A program made the position numbers and the translations under genes. From positions 124,001 through 188,000 of the forward strand of contig CAWAFI010000003.1 of assembly GCA_963781285.1 (NCBI GenBank): a stretch of DNA of 64,000 nt, read 5' to 3'. The DNA is from CAIWHR01 sp963781285. Its GTDB lineage: Bacteria; Pseudomonadota; Gammaproteobacteria; Burkholderiales; Casimicrobiaceae. Below, piece by piece: positions 1 to 9,015 of the stretch (positions are counted from its first letter, which is position 1; every line of letters starts with the position of its first letter). The notes beneath the pieces were generated by a model. The model ran no database searches. It was given only the letters and a program-made list of their open reading frames with translations, and was not told where the DNA came from.

Positions 1-7
1 GTTTCAT
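1..7 (-). CDS. start of a truncated downstream gene (only first codons visible)
   Basis: On the minus strand a GGAGG ribosome-binding site (plus-strand CCTCC at 12-16) lies four bases before an ATG at position 7, followed by AAA. The site sits just past the stop of the oligopeptidase gene. This looks like the first codons of the next gene of the amgK-murU-prlC operon, which runs off the window. Nothing can be said about its product. Confidence 0.5.
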
Positions 8-25
8 GGCACCTCCGAGTCGGCT

Positions 26-2080
26 CTATGCCGATGTCATTATGCCATTATGCCGCAGAAGCGCATCCAATTGGGGCGCCCGCCCGCGAAAGGCCACGAA
101 CGACTCCAGCGCCCCCCGGCTGCCGCCCCGGGCGAGCACCTCGTCCCGGAATTTTGCCCCCGCCACCGGCGATAGCACCCCGGCCTCCTCGAACAGGCTG
201 TAGGCGTCGGCGGACAACACCTCGGCCCACTTGTAGCTGTAATAGCCCGCGGCGTAGCCGCCGGCGAAGACGTGGCCGAACGACTCGATGAGCCGGTCGT
301 AGGCCGGGCGCGGCACCACGGCCACCTCCTGCCGCACGGCATCGAGGACCGACTGCGGTGATGCTCCGCCGCGCGGGTCGAAATCCCGGTGTACCCGCAT
401 GTCGAACAGCGCGAGCTCCAGGTACCGGACGAGTTCCATGCCACTGTGGAAGTTTTTCGCGGCGCGCATCCGCTCGAACAACGCGCGCGGCAGCGGCTCG
501 CCCGAGTCTACGTGCGCCGTCATCCGTTCCAGGACGTCCCACTCCCAGCAGAAATTCTCCATGAACTGGCTGGGCAGTTCGACGGCGTCCCACTCGACCC
601 CCTGGATGCCCGACACGCCGGCCACGTCGACCCGGGTCAGGAGCTGGTGCAGCCCGTGGCCGAACTCGTGGAAGATCGTGAGGACCTCGTCGTGGGTGAA
701 CGTCGCGGGTTTCCCTTCCACCGGCGCGGACAGATTGCAGGTGAGGTACGCAACCGGATGCTGGACGTGCGTACCCGCGTGACGACGGTTGATCGCGTCG
801 TCCATCCACGCGCCGCCCTGCTTGCCTGGCCGCGCGTAATTGTCGAGGTAGAACTGGCCGAGCAGCGTGCCGGTCGCGTCGGTGATGTTGAAAAAGCGCA
901 CGTCGGGATGCCACGTCGCGGCTGGCGCCGGCCGGATCGTGATGCCGTAGAGCGTTTCGACCAGACGGAACAGCCCGGAGAGCACTCGGTCCTCCGGAAA
1001 ATACGCCCGGACTTCCTGATCCGAGAACGAATAGCGCTTTGCCTTCAGCTTTTCCGACGCGTATGCCAGGTCCCACGCCGCGAGCTCGGCCAGCCCGAGT
1101 TCATCGCGGGCGAACGCGACGAGCTCGGCGAAATCGCGCTGCGCGAACGGTTTCGCGCGGCGCGCCAGGTCGTCGAGGAAGGCGAGCACTTCGGCGCCAT
1201 TCCTCGCCATCTTCGGCACCAGTGACAGCTCGGCATAGTTGGGGAAGCCCAGCAGTTCCGCGGCTTCGCCGCGCAGCACGAGGATGCGAGCGACGATCGG
1301 CGTGTTGTCCCATTCCGGCGCGGCGCCCAGCTCGGATGCGCGTGTCGCGTAGGCACGGTGCAGCGTGGCGCGTAGCGACCGGTCGTCGGCATACATCATC
1401 ACCGGCCGGTAGCACGGCATCCGCAGCGTTAGCTTCCAGCCGGTTCGCCCATCGCTTTGCGCGGCCGAGCGCGCCTCGGCGAGCACCTCGTGGGGGATGC
1501 TGGCGAGACGCGCCTCGTCGTCGACGTACAGGGCCCAGTCGTTGGTCGCGTCGAGCACATTGTCGTCGAACTGCGCCGACAGGTTCGCGAGTTCCTCCTG
1601 CACGGCCTTCAACCGGGCCTTCCGGTCGGCGGGCAGCTCGGCGCCGCCCAGGCGAAAGTCGCGCAACTCATTTTCGATCAGCTTCCTCTTCGCCCCGTCG
1701 AGGGTCGCGAACCCGGGGGACGCGGACAACGACCGGTACCGGTCGTAGAGGCGCAGGTCCTGCGCGAGCTCCGCGTGGAATGCGGTGATCTTCGGCAGGT
1801 TGGTGTGGTACGCCTCACGCAGCTCCGGTGTGCTGACGACCGCATTCAGATGATGAACGGCGCTCCACGTGCGGTCGAGTCGATCGAGCACGTCGGCGAG
1901 CGGGCTCGCCACCGTATCCCACGTCGGCGGCCGCGGATCGGTGGCCACAGCATCGATCACCGTACGCGCCTCGGCAAGCAGTTGGTCGACGGCGAACGTC
2001 ACATGCGGGGCGCGGATAGCGTCGAAGCGTGGCAGGCCGGAGAAATCGAGCAGTGGATTGGTGTCGAAGATGGCATTCAT
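26..2080 (-). CDS. prlC: M3 family oligopeptidase (oligopeptidase A-like)
   Basis: This is a 684-residue zinc metallopeptidase of family M3 (thimet oligopeptidase/PrlC), which degrades short peptides in the cytoplasm, including released signal peptides. The zinc motif HEFGH is at about residues 471-475, followed by the conserved GVEWDAVELPSQ stretch that supplies the third ligand. Length fits oligopeptidase A (about 680). The ATG at 2080 is preferred over a longer in-frame extension because the homologous start reads MNAIFDTNPLL and its ATG overlaps the murU stop by 4 bp (ATGA), indicating translational coupling. It is the third gene of the amgK-murU-prlC operon. No signal peptide is seen. 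The family call is secure; the exact symbol is by similarity only. Confidence 0.93.
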   Translation of the reverse strand: MNAIFDTNPLLDFSGLPRFDAIRAPHVTFAVDQLLAEARTVIDAVATDPRPPTWDTVASPLADVLDRLDRTWSAVHHLNAVVSTPELREAYHTNLPKITAFHAELAQDLRLYDRYRSLSASPGFATLDGAKRKLIENELRDFRLGGAELPADRKARLKAVQEELANLSAQFDDNVLDATNDWALYVDDEARLASIPHEVLAEARSAAQSDGRTGWKLTLRMPCYRPVMMYADDRSLRATLHRAYATRASELGAAPEWDNTPIVARILVLRGEAAELLGFPNYAELSLVPKMARNGAEVLAFLDDLARRAKPFAQRDFAELVAFARDELGLAELAAWDLAYASEKLKAKRYSFSDQEVRAYFPEDRVLSGLFRLVETLYGITIRPAPAATWHPDVRFFNITDATGTLLGQFYLDNYARPGKQGGAWMDDAINRRHAGTHVQHPVAYLTCNLSAPVEGKPATFTHDEVLTIFHEFGHGLHQLLTRVDVAGVSGIQGVEWDAVELPSQFMENFCWEWDVLERMTAHVDSGEPLPRALFERMRAAKNFHSGMELVRYLELALFDMRVHRDFDPRGGASPQSVLDAVRQEVAVVPRPAYDRLIESFGHVFAGGYAAGYYSYKWAEVLSADAYSLFEEAGVLSPVAGAKFRDEVLARGGSRGALESFVAFRGRAPQLDALLRHNGIMTSA

Positions 2081-2805
2081 GCGGATTTCGCTTTCATCGT
2101 GGCGATACCGGATCGTGTCCGGAGGGCGGCATCCAATGCGGCCAGATCGTCGGGGGTGCCGACGTTGGCCCACGGGCCGGTGAAAAGCTCGCCGCTCACC
2201 CATCCGCGCCGGATCCAGTCCCGCCACAGCGGCAGCATCCTGAGCTTCTTGCGGCGCGGAAGTTCGCGGAACAGCGCGGTGTCGTGGAGCCCGATGTTGC
2301 CGTAGACGAGGCGTTCGCCGCCGTCGACATCGAGCATCCCATCGCGCAGCACGAAGTCACCTGCCGGATGCCACGGCGGATTGGGTACCATCACGAGATG
2401 CGTGCGCGGCGCTTCCGGATTGCGCGCCATTGCCGCGGCGCGCGGTAGGAGCGTCGCATAGTCGTACGTGGTCCAGATGTCCCCGCTCACGATCAGCGCG
2501 GGCCCCGGTGGCAGGAGCGGCAGCGCGGTGGCGATGCCGCCTGCCGTCTCCAGCGCCTCCGTCTCGAGCGACCACTTCAGCGTCACGCCGAACGCGGCGC
2601 CATCGCCCAGTGCCGTGACGAGCCGATCGGCCAGATGCGATGCGTTGACGACGATGTCGCGAAAGCCCGCGCGCGCGAGCGCCTCGATTTGCCACACGAT
2701 CAGCGGCTTGCCGCCGGCTTCGAGCAGCGGCTTCGGCGTCGCATCGGAGAGCGGCCGCATTCGCTCGCCGCGGCCGGCGGCGAGGATCATCGCGCCGGGC
2801 ATCAT
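2077..2805 (-). CDS. murU: N-acetylmuramate-1-phosphate uridylyltransferase
   Basis: This 242-residue nucleotidyltransferase carries the sugar-nucleotide signature GRGERMRPLS followed by a KPLL motif at its N-terminus, and has the size of MurU. With AmgK it forms the anomeric recycling route that converts MurNAc to UDP-MurNAc and bypasses MurA, the target of fosfomycin. The start MMPGAMILAAG at 2805 overlaps the amgK stop (ATGA), and its own stop overlaps the prlC start the same way. Adjacency to amgK separates it from RmlA/GlmU-type relatives. The protein is cytoplasmic and no domain is missing. Confidence 0.92.
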   Translation of the reverse strand: MMPGAMILAAGRGERMRPLSDATPKPLLEAGGKPLIVWQIEALARAGFRDIVVNASHLADRLVTALGDGAAFGVTLKWSLETEALETAGGIATALPLLPPGPALIVSGDIWTTYDYATLLPRAAAMARNPEAPRTHLVMVPNPPWHPAGDFVLRDGMLDVDGGERLVYGNIGLHDTALFRELPRRKKLRMLPLWRDWIRRGWVSGELFTGPWANVGTPDDLAALDAALRTRSGIATMKAKSA

Positions 2806-3848
2806 GCAGGCCTGGCGAACGTAGGTCTCGCGACGTGCGCCCGGCCTTCGAGCGCGTCGACGAGTCGCAGCAACGGTTCGAGTGCGCCATAGCGCGCGCA
2901 TGCGCCGCGCAGGTACGTCATCACGAGCGGCATATCGCCGGCGTACGCAGCCTTGCCGTCGCGATGGAAAAGACGCGCGAAGATCCCCAGCACCTTCAAT
3001 TGCCGCTGCACGCCCATCCACTCGAAATCGCGCCAGAAGGCGGCGAAATCCGTCCCGACCGGCAGCCCCGCCTTGCGCGCGCGCTCCCAGTAGCGCGCGG
3101 CCCAATCGATTTGCCGCTCCTCGTCCCAGGCGACGTAAGCGTCGCGCAGGAGCGACACCAGATCGTAGGTAACGGGCCCCACCACCGCGTCCTGGAAATC
3201 GAGCACGCCGGGGTTCGGGTCGGCGATCATCAGGTTACGCGAGTGGTAATCGCGGTGGACGTAGACGCGTGGCTGGGCGAGATTGTTGTCGACGATCTGG
3301 CGAAAGGTGCTTTCCAGCGTTTCCTTCTGCGCCACCGTGAGGGTCAGGCCGAGGTGCTTCGCGACATACCAGTCGGGAAATAGATTGAGCTCACGCGTGA
3401 GCAACGCCTCGTCGTACGCGGGCAGTTCGTCTTCGCGCGTCGCGCATTGCCAGACGATCAGCGCGTCGATGGCATCGGAGTACAGCCGGGGCGCGGACGC
3501 CGGATCGAGCGCGGAGAGATACGTGCATTCGCCGAGGTCGGTGAGCAGCAGGAACCCGCGGTCGAGATCCTGGGCCAGAACGTCGGGCGCGTTGATGCCG
3601 GCGGAGCGCAGCAGGTGCGCGACCTTGACGTAGGGCCGGCAATCCTCGAGCGGTGGCGGTGCGTCCATCGCGATCAGCGTCGGGTGCCCGCGCCACGGCG
3701 CGGCGGGCGTGATGCGAAAATAGCGGCGGAAGCTCGCGTCGGCAGAAGCCGGCGCAAGCGCGAATGCGTCCGTGCCAAGCGTCACCGCGGCCCACGCGCG
3801 CAACGCGTCGAGACGAGCGTCGATGGGGGCGGCAACGACGGAAGGCAT
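2802..3848 (-). CDS. amgK: anomeric MurNAc/GlcNAc kinase
   Basis: The protein is an aminoglycoside-phosphotransferase-fold kinase of about 348 residues that phosphorylates N-acetylmuramate at the anomeric position for MurU. The catalytic loop reads VHRDYHSRN and is followed by the metal-binding VLDFQDAVVG. The N-terminal APASADASFRRYFR is typical of AmgK. I chose the ATG at 3848 (MPSVVAAP) because homologues begin shortly before DARLDALRAW. An upstream ATG at 3935 is in frame, but it would place the start inside the divergent promoter region shared with lptD. The gene heads the amgK-murU-prlC operon and is divergent from lptD, a common betaproteobacterial and pseudomonad arrangement. Confidence 0.9.
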   Translation of the reverse strand: MPSVVAAPIDARLDALRAWAAVTLGTDAFALAPASADASFRRYFRITPAAPWRGHPTLIAMDAPPPLEDCRPYVKVAHLLRSAGINAPDVLAQDLDRGFLLLTDLGECTYLSALDPASAPRLYSDAIDALIVWQCATREDELPAYDEALLTRELNLFPDWYVAKHLGLTLTVAQKETLESTFRQIVDNNLAQPRVYVHRDYHSRNLMIADPNPGVLDFQDAVVGPVTYDLVSLLRDAYVAWDEERQIDWAARYWERARKAGLPVGTDFAAFWRDFEWMGVQRQLKVLGIFARLFHRDGKAAYAGDMPLVMTYLRGACARYGALEPLLRLVDALEGRAHVARPTFARPA

Positions 3849-3924
3849 GGGGAGTGCGGAAATGCGCAACGGCGCCGCGCCGGATGCGTACAGTCCGGCA
3901 GCAAGGCGGCGGAGTGTCACGTTA

Positions 3925-3945
3925 GAATGCTGCATTTTAGCATTC
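3925..3945. promoter_or_regulatory. amgK/lptD divergent control region with 7-bp inverted repeat
   Basis: Between the divergent amgK and lptD genes, GAATGCT (3925-3931) and AGCATTC (3939-3945) form a perfect inverted repeat. On the minus strand it contains TGCTAAAAT, an extended -10 candidate for amgK; on the plus strand TAGAAT (3923-3928) is a -10 candidate for lptD. No good -35 is evident. It may be overlapping promoters or an operator; this is inference from position and base composition. Confidence 0.35.
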
Positions 3946-3979
3946 ATGCCCCGGCACCTTGCGGGCCGGCTCCCGGCGC

Positions 3980-6349
3980 ATGCCCTTCCGCTTTTTTCTG
4001 CACGCGCTTGCGCTGGGCCTCGTCGCGGTGGTTGGCGCCGCATCGGCCGAGGACGATGTTTCCGCATTGCCGGCGCCCGCGTTGAAGCCCGCAGGAGAGT
4101 TGACGCCGCCACCGCTGCGGCCACCATCGAGGGCGCCGTCCGGCGCTCCGTCGCAGCCGCCAGGCCCGCGTCTGGTCGGCACGCCCGCGCGAGCGCCATT
4201 CGCCCCCGACAGCGGGGCGATCTTCTTTCGCGCCGATGCGATCGAAGGCGTGTTCAACAAGGAAGCGACGGCGTCAGGCAAGGTCGAACTGCGCACGCGC
4301 CGCGAGACCGTGCTCGCGGATTGGCTGCATTACGATTTCGCCGGCGAGGAGATCCTGGCCAAGGGTGACGTGCTGCTGCGGCAGGGGATCGACTGGATCG
4401 CCGGCCCCGAGCTGCGGTTCAAGCGCGACACTGAAACCGGTTTCTTCGCATCGCCACGTTTCTACATCGGCGAGAACGGTGGGCGCGGCTCGGCGGCCGA
4501 AATCCGATTCGCGGGGCCCGATCATTACGAAGCGACCGACGCGCGCTACACGACCTGTGTGGCGCCGCGCGACGACTGGTACATCCGGATGGACGAGCTC
4601 GAGGTCGACAAGTTGCGGAATGTCGGCACGGGGCACGATGCGACGGTGCGTTTTCTCGGCGCGCCGATTGCCTACAGCCCGTGGCTCGAATTTCCGCTCT
4701 CGAACGAACGAAAATCCGGGTTCCTGACGCCGGTCTTCGGATCGTCCGGAACGCGCGGCTTCGACGCAGCGATGCCCTATTACCTGAATCTGGCGCCGAA
4801 CTACGACGCCACGATCACGCCGCGGATCATGACCAAGCGCGGATTCCAGCTCGGCGGCCAGTTCCGCTATCTGTTCGGATCCGGCCAGGGCGGCGTCGAA
4901 GTGGAAGACCTGCCGCATGACCGTGTCACCGGCACGGATCGTTACGCGCTGTCGTGGAAGCACAACCAGAATCTCGACGCCGTCCTGAACGGGCTCGCCG
5001 GATACGTCAATCTGAACAAGGTGTCGGACGACACGTACTTCTCGGATCTCTCCGATCGCGTGGCGTTCACGTCGCTGACCACGCTGCCGCGCGAAGGCGG
5101 ACTCTCCTATGTCAACGGTCCGTGGGGTGTAGTGGCGCGCGCACAGGCCTTCCAGACGCTGCAGGATCCGAGCGCGCCTCAGCCGGCGCCGTACAACCGC
5201 GTGCCGCAGCTTCTGGTCACGTTGGGGGAGACGGACTGGATCGGGCTCACGTTCGCCGGCATCGCGGAGTACGCGTACTTCCGCCAGCCGACGTTGACGA
5301 CCGGGCAGCGCGCATATGCATGGCCGACGGTCGCCTGGTCGCGGCAAGGCGCCGCATGGTCGGTCACCGCGCGCACCGGCGCGCACCTGCGCGAGTACGA
5401 CCTCAACGAAATCCGGCCAAACGTTTCCAGCACACAAAGCTATGCGATTCCAATCTCGTCGGTGGAGGGCGGCCTCGTGTTCGAGCGCGACTGGAACATT
5501 GCCGACCGGAACTTCGTCCAGACACTGGAGCCGCGCGCCTTCTACGTCTACGTACCGTACCGCGATCAGAGCACCGCGCCAATCTTCGACACCGCGGTCG
5601 ACGATTTCAACTTCAGCCAGCTCTTCAGCGTGAACCGCTATCTCGGAAACGACCGGATCGGCGACGCCAACCAACTGACGCTCGCGCTCTCGTCGCGGCT
5701 GCTTCACCCCGAGACCGGCGCAGAGTTGCTGCGCGTCGCCGTCGGTGAGCGCTTCTATTTCCAGGACCAGCGCGTGGTGCTGAACGAAACGCCGCGCTCG
5801 GGTGCCACTTCCGACGTCCTGCTCGGGGTCGAGGGCCGGCTGTCCGAAGCGTGGGCGCTCGCTGCGCTTTGGCAGTACAACTTCGACACCTCGCGAACCG
5901 AGCGGATGAATGCGGGCATCCGCTACACGCCGGCGCCGGGGAAGGTATTGAGCGGGAGCTACCGCTACTCGCGCCAGTACTTCGACCCCATCGGCCAACA
6001 GTCGCAGCTGAACCAGTTCGATCTCGCGACGCAATGGCCGGTCACCGAGAACTGGACCCTGCTCGGGCGCTGGAACTATTCCATCGTCGGCAGCAAGACG
6101 CTGGAGGCGGTCGCCGGCGTCGAGTACAATGCCGGCTGCTGGGTATTGCGGTTGGTCGGCCAGCGATTGACGACGACGACGCAGACGGCGACCAACTCGG
6201 TTTACCTGCAGATCGAGCTGAACGGCTTGGCACGGTTCGGTACCAGCCCGCTCGACCTGCTCCAGCGCAGCGTTCCGGGTTACCTCAGGACGAACGACCC
6301 GACCGTGTCGCCGCGCGACCGGAGCGGCGATTACTTTCCCGAATTCTAG
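3980..6349 (+). CDS. lptD: LPS-assembly protein LptD
   Basis: The 789-residue outer-membrane protein inserts lipopolysaccharide into the outer leaflet together with LptE. It has a signal peptide (MPFRFFLHALALGL..., cleavage near ASAEDD), a proline-rich linker, an OstA/LptA-like periplasmic domain at about 75-190 and a C-terminal beta-barrel. Only two cysteines are present (in YTTCVAP and NAGCW), so one disulfide pair is possible, unlike the four-cysteine E. coli protein. The ATG at 3980 starts the signal peptide; an upstream in-frame ATG at 3959 would add MRAGSRR. The TAG stop (6347-6349) lies within the CTAG end of a 275-bp repeat that separates the gene from surA. Confidence 0.96.
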   Translation: MPFRFFLHALALGLVAVVGAASAEDDVSALPAPALKPAGELTPPPLRPPSRAPSGAPSQPPGPRLVGTPARAPFAPDSGAIFFRADAIEGVFNKEATASGKVELRTRRETVLADWLHYDFAGEEILAKGDVLLRQGIDWIAGPELRFKRDTETGFFASPRFYIGENGGRGSAAEIRFAGPDHYEATDARYTTCVAPRDDWYIRMDELEVDKLRNVGTGHDATVRFLGAPIAYSPWLEFPLSNERKSGFLTPVFGSSGTRGFDAAMPYYLNLAPNYDATITPRIMTKRGFQLGGQFRYLFGSGQGGVEVEDLPHDRVTGTDRYALSWKHNQNLDAVLNGLAGYVNLNKVSDDTYFSDLSDRVAFTSLTTLPREGGLSYVNGPWGVVARAQAFQTLQDPSAPQPAPYNRVPQLLVTLGETDWIGLTFAGIAEYAYFRQPTLTTGQRAYAWPTVAWSRQGAAWSVTARTGAHLREYDLNEIRPNVSSTQSYAIPISSVEGGLVFERDWNIADRNFVQTLEPRAFYVYVPYRDQSTAPIFDTAVDDFNFSQLFSVNRYLGNDRIGDANQLTLALSSRLLHPETGAELLRVAVGERFYFQDQRVVLNETPRSGATSDVLLGVEGRLSEAWALAALWQYNFDTSRTERMNAGIRYTPAPGKVLSGSYRYSRQYFDPIGQQSQLNQFDLATQWPVTENWTLLGRWNYSIVGSKTLEAVAGVEYNAGCWVLRLVGQRLTTTTQTATNSVYLQIELNGLARFGTSPLDLLQRSVPGYLRTNDPTVSPRDRSGDYFPEF

Positions 6350-6620
6350 GAGCCTGTCGGACTTACTTTCGCGCATGCGTTGCCGGTCAAAAAGCGATGA
6401 ATGCAAGGCGCGAGGCGCAGCGAATATCGGGAATATTCGCCAGCCGAGCAACGCAGCAGACGCGCTTTTTGACCCGCAACCCGGAGGGACGGGGCGCTTT
6501 GGCGGCATTTCTTCGTTGTTCGCCCTTGCCATAGTCCCGCTATGGCTTCAGGCTCACGCCTCGAACTACCGCCAAAGCGCCTCCGTCGCATACGTGAAAG
6601 TAAGTCCGACAGGCTCCTAG
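6346..6620. mobile_element. 275-bp MITE-like palindromic element, copy 1
   Basis: The element is bounded by CTAG on both sides and has perfect terminal inverted repeats beginning GGAGCCTGTCGGACTTAC, extending imperfectly to about 31 bp. Internally it holds two large hairpins: TCAAAAAGCG (6387-6396) pairs with 6463-6472, enclosing a CGAATAT/ATATTCG palindrome at 6421-6439. GCGCTTTGGCGG (6494-6505) pairs with 6569-6580, enclosing GCCATAG/CTATGGC at 6528-6546. A second copy of the same length and orientation lies at 51524-51798 and differs at six positions by my alignment. It encodes no transposase. It sits between lptD and surA and ends 14 bp before the surA start. Confidence 0.85.
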
Positions 6621-6634
6621 CCCCAGAGACTGGC

Positions 6635-8008
6635 ATGACGAATGTCCGCATCCTCGCCCGCTTCGTTGCACTGGTGGCGACCGCCGTTGCGCTCGCGGCG
6701 GCCGCGCAGTCGCCCGAGCTGCCCCGCGCGCCAGGGCCCGCTGCCGCGCCGCCACCGGCCGCTCGCAGCGCTGCCGCCGGCCGTGTCATTCCGCTCGATC
6801 GTGTGGTCGCGATCGTCAACGACGAGGCGCTCACGCAGTACGAACTGAACGAACAGAAGCGTACGGTGCTGAAACAGATGAGCTCGCAGAAGGTGGCACC
6901 GCCGCCGGCCGAAGTGCTCGACAAGCAGCTCCTCGACCGGCTGATCACCGAACGCGCGTTGCTGCAGTTCGCGAAGGAGAGCGGCGTGCGCGTCGACGAT
7001 ACGCAGGTCGAGCGGACGGTTCTGCGGATCGCCCAGGACAACAAGCTCTCGATCGAGGACTTCCGCAAGGTATTGGAGAAAGAGGGCATCTCCTACGCAC
7101 AGTATCGCGAGCAGATCCGCAACGAGATCATCGTCCAGCGGCTGCGCGAGCGCGAGGTCGACGGACGAATCACTGTCAGCGACGCCGAGGTCGACGCGCT
7201 GCTGGCGACGCAGAACACGCAGATCGGGGGCGAGGTCGAGTATCGCCTCGCGCACATCCTGGTCATCGTGCCGGACCAGGCCTCGCCCGAGCAGATCGAC
7301 GCCAAGCGCCGGCGCGCGGAGGAAGCATTGAAACAGGTCCGCGAGGGCGCCGAATTCGGGCAGGTGGCGGCGGGCTATTCGGACGCGCAGGACGCGCTCC
7401 AGGGCGGCGCACTCGATTGGCGGGTGCCGGCGCGGCTGCCGACGGTGTTCGCCGAGCCGGTTCGCGGGATGAAGCCCGGAGAGGTCTCGGGCGTCCTGCG
7501 GTCGGCAACCGGTTTCCACGTCGTCAAGCTGCTGGAGACGCGCAGCCGCAATACGCCGACGGTCGTCGAGCAGACGCGCGCGCGACACATTCTCATCAAG
7601 GTGAATGAAGTGGTCTCGGAGTCCGAAGGGAAGGCGAGGGTCGAGCGCATCCGCGACCGCATCGAGACGGGCGGGAAGTTCGAGGACCAGGCCCGGCTCA
7701 ACTCCGAGGACGCGAGCGCGGCGAAGGGCGGCGACCTGGGCTGGCTGTCGCCCGGCGATACGGTGCCCGATTTCGAATCGGCGATGGCGAAGCTCAAGAT
7801 CGGCGAAATCTCGCCCGCGGTGCGATCTCAGTTCGGCTGGCACCTGATCCAGGTCAACGATCGGCGCACGCAGGACATCACCGCCGAGCGACAGCGCGAC
7901 CAGGCGCGCATGGCGCTGCGCCAGCGCAAGTCCGACGAAGCGTTCCAGGAATGGCTGCGGCAGACGCGCGACCGCGCGTACGTCGAAATCAAGGCCGACG
8001 AGCGTTAG
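6635..8008 (+). CDS. surA: periplasmic peptidyl-prolyl isomerase/chaperone SurA
   Basis: SurA escorts outer-membrane proteins, including LptD, through the periplasm. The 457-residue product has a signal peptide (MTNVRILARFVALVATAVALAA), a SurA N-terminal domain (VVAIVNDEALTQYEL onward) and two parvulin PPIC domains, starting near EYRLAHILV and RARHILIKV. ATG 6635 is chosen because it opens the signal peptide; frames further upstream lie inside the repeat element. The repeat ends 14 bp upstream, and no clear Shine-Dalgarno is visible (CCCCAGAGACTGGC precedes ATG), so the native lptD-surA coupling has been replaced. pdxA and rsmA, which often follow surA, are instead at 51.8-53.6 kb on the other strand. 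Confidence 0.95.
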   Translation: MTNVRILARFVALVATAVALAAAAQSPELPRAPGPAAAPPPAARSAAAGRVIPLDRVVAIVNDEALTQYELNEQKRTVLKQMSSQKVAPPPAEVLDKQLLDRLITERALLQFAKESGVRVDDTQVERTVLRIAQDNKLSIEDFRKVLEKEGISYAQYREQIRNEIIVQRLREREVDGRITVSDAEVDALLATQNTQIGGEVEYRLAHILVIVPDQASPEQIDAKRRRAEEALKQVREGAEFGQVAAGYSDAQDALQGGALDWRVPARLPTVFAEPVRGMKPGEVSGVLRSATGFHVVKLLETRSRNTPTVVEQTRARHILIKVNEVVSESEGKARVERIRDRIETGGKFEDQARLNSEDASAAKGGDLGWLSPGDTVPDFESAMAKLKIGEISPAVRSQFGWHLIQVNDRRTQDITAERQRDQARMALRQRKSDEAFQEWLRQTRDRAYVEIKADER

Positions 8009-8586
8009 CGTCCCAGAGCTCGTTCGTTCGCGGCGGACAACGAGGTACCCCGGCGGCGCTCTAACAGCAGCTCCGATTCGCCGTCCGCGGTTCGGATCGT
8101 GCGCAGCGGGACGAATCCCGCCTTCGCGAACGCACGCAGCGACGCGATGTTGCCCGCGCGCGGCGTTGCGATGCAGCTCGCGGCGTCGAATGACATCCAG
8201 ACGATCTCCTCGACCGCGGCGGCAATCACGCGCGGGCCGAGGCCGCGGTGCGTGTATTCGACTTCGCCGATGAGCACATCGATCGCCACGGCGCCGGGAA
8301 GCTCGCCGACGGCCTCAGCGTAGGCGGGAAAATCGGCGACCCGCCAGGCCTGAACGTAGCCGATCGGGCGCTCGGCAACGGCGGCGACAAATCCACGCAC
8401 CGGTTCCGTCCCGGCGATGCGGGGTCCGTATTTGGCGGCCACGTCCTCAGGCGAGGTGGCAACGCGTGAGTAGCCTGCTATGACGTGCGGCGCGTTGAGC
8501 CAGCCGTGGAGGAGAGGCAGGTCCGCCTCGGACAGCGCGGCGAACTGCACGTGCGCGAGATTGCCGGCGACAGGGGGAGAAGGCAT
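8005..8586 (-). CDS. GNAT-family acetyltransferase (AAC(6')/RimJ-like)
   Basis: This 193-residue protein has the GNAT fold signature: a beta-strand with AIDVLIGEVEYTHRGLGPRVI (acetyl-CoA pyrophosphate loop) and the C-terminal GNIASLRAFAKAGF motif. The N-terminal LPLLHGWLNAPHV resembles the family that includes aminoglycoside 6'-N-acetyltransferases and siderophore acetyltransferases. The substrate cannot be told from sequence. It is convergent with surA and overlaps its stop by 4 bp (8005-8008). It appears monocistronic. Confidence 0.8.
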   Translation of the reverse strand: MPSPPVAGNLAHVQFAALSEADLPLLHGWLNAPHVIAGYSRVATSPEDVAAKYGPRIAGTEPVRGFVAAVAERPIGYVQAWRVADFPAYAEAVGELPGAVAIDVLIGEVEYTHRGLGPRVIAAAVEEIVWMSFDAASCIATPRAGNIASLRAFAKAGFVPLRTIRTADGESELLLERRRGTSLSAANERALGR

Positions 8587-8772
8587 CGCGATAACTACTG
8601 TGCGCCCCGGTCGCCTTGTCGTGTCCTCGCTCGCCCCACGCCGTACCTCCAGGGGCTGGCTCGGGGCTCGCTGCGGGACCTCATTTGCCCACCGAGACGC
8701 TCGGGGCTGCTCGCTACGCTATTGAGATGGGTTCGCGTGCCGTGCATCGCGAATGCCGACGCCGCTACCCCA

Positions 8773-8973
8773 TCACTCGGGCTGATAGACGTACGCCGGT
8801 TGCGCAACGCGGCCTTCGTCAAGCTTTCGCTCCAAGGCGAGCTCCTGCGGCTGCTTGTCCCACCAGATGGCGCGGCCCGCTTTCTGCTCGGCCACGAGCT
8901 GCGGCTTCTTCTCGAGCAGCTCGCGGATGAACTTCGTGTGCGCGGATTCGTAATGGCGGGAGGGGAGAAACAC
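8773..8973 (-). CDS. DUF3460 family small protein
   Basis: The product is 66 residues and matches the betaproteobacterial DUF3460 pattern: YESAHTKFIRELLEKKPQL, a central GRAIWWDK block and the C-terminal VAQPAYVYQPE. Function is unknown. The start at 8973 gives MFLPSRHYES; homologues usually begin close to the YES residues, so the start is reasonable. A longer ORF in another frame over the same bases is a shadow with arginine/serine-rich low-complexity translation. It lies downstream of the RNA methyltransferase gene, 42 bp from its stop. The 186 bp between it and the GNAT gene hold nothing I can identify. Confidence 0.82.
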   Translation of the reverse strand: MFLPSRHYESAHTKFIRELLEKKPQLVAEQKAGRAIWWDKQPQELALERKLDEGRVAQPAYVYQPE

Positions 8974-9015
8974 GGCAGCCGGGACGGGAGGGCGAACGGG
9001 AACGGGATGATTCTA

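Noticed and set aside
4274..6532. 752-residue open frame on the minus strand
   Set aside because: It lies opposite lptD and crosses the repeat element; composition is that of a shadow frame.
6350..6620. Short open frames inside the 275-bp elements as genes
   Set aside because: Different frames give different peptides because of the internal palindromes; no ribosome-binding site or family match.
8587..8772. A possible small RNA or tRNA between the GNAT and DUF3460 genes
   Set aside because: No tRNA T-loop or terminator-like structure could be identified.
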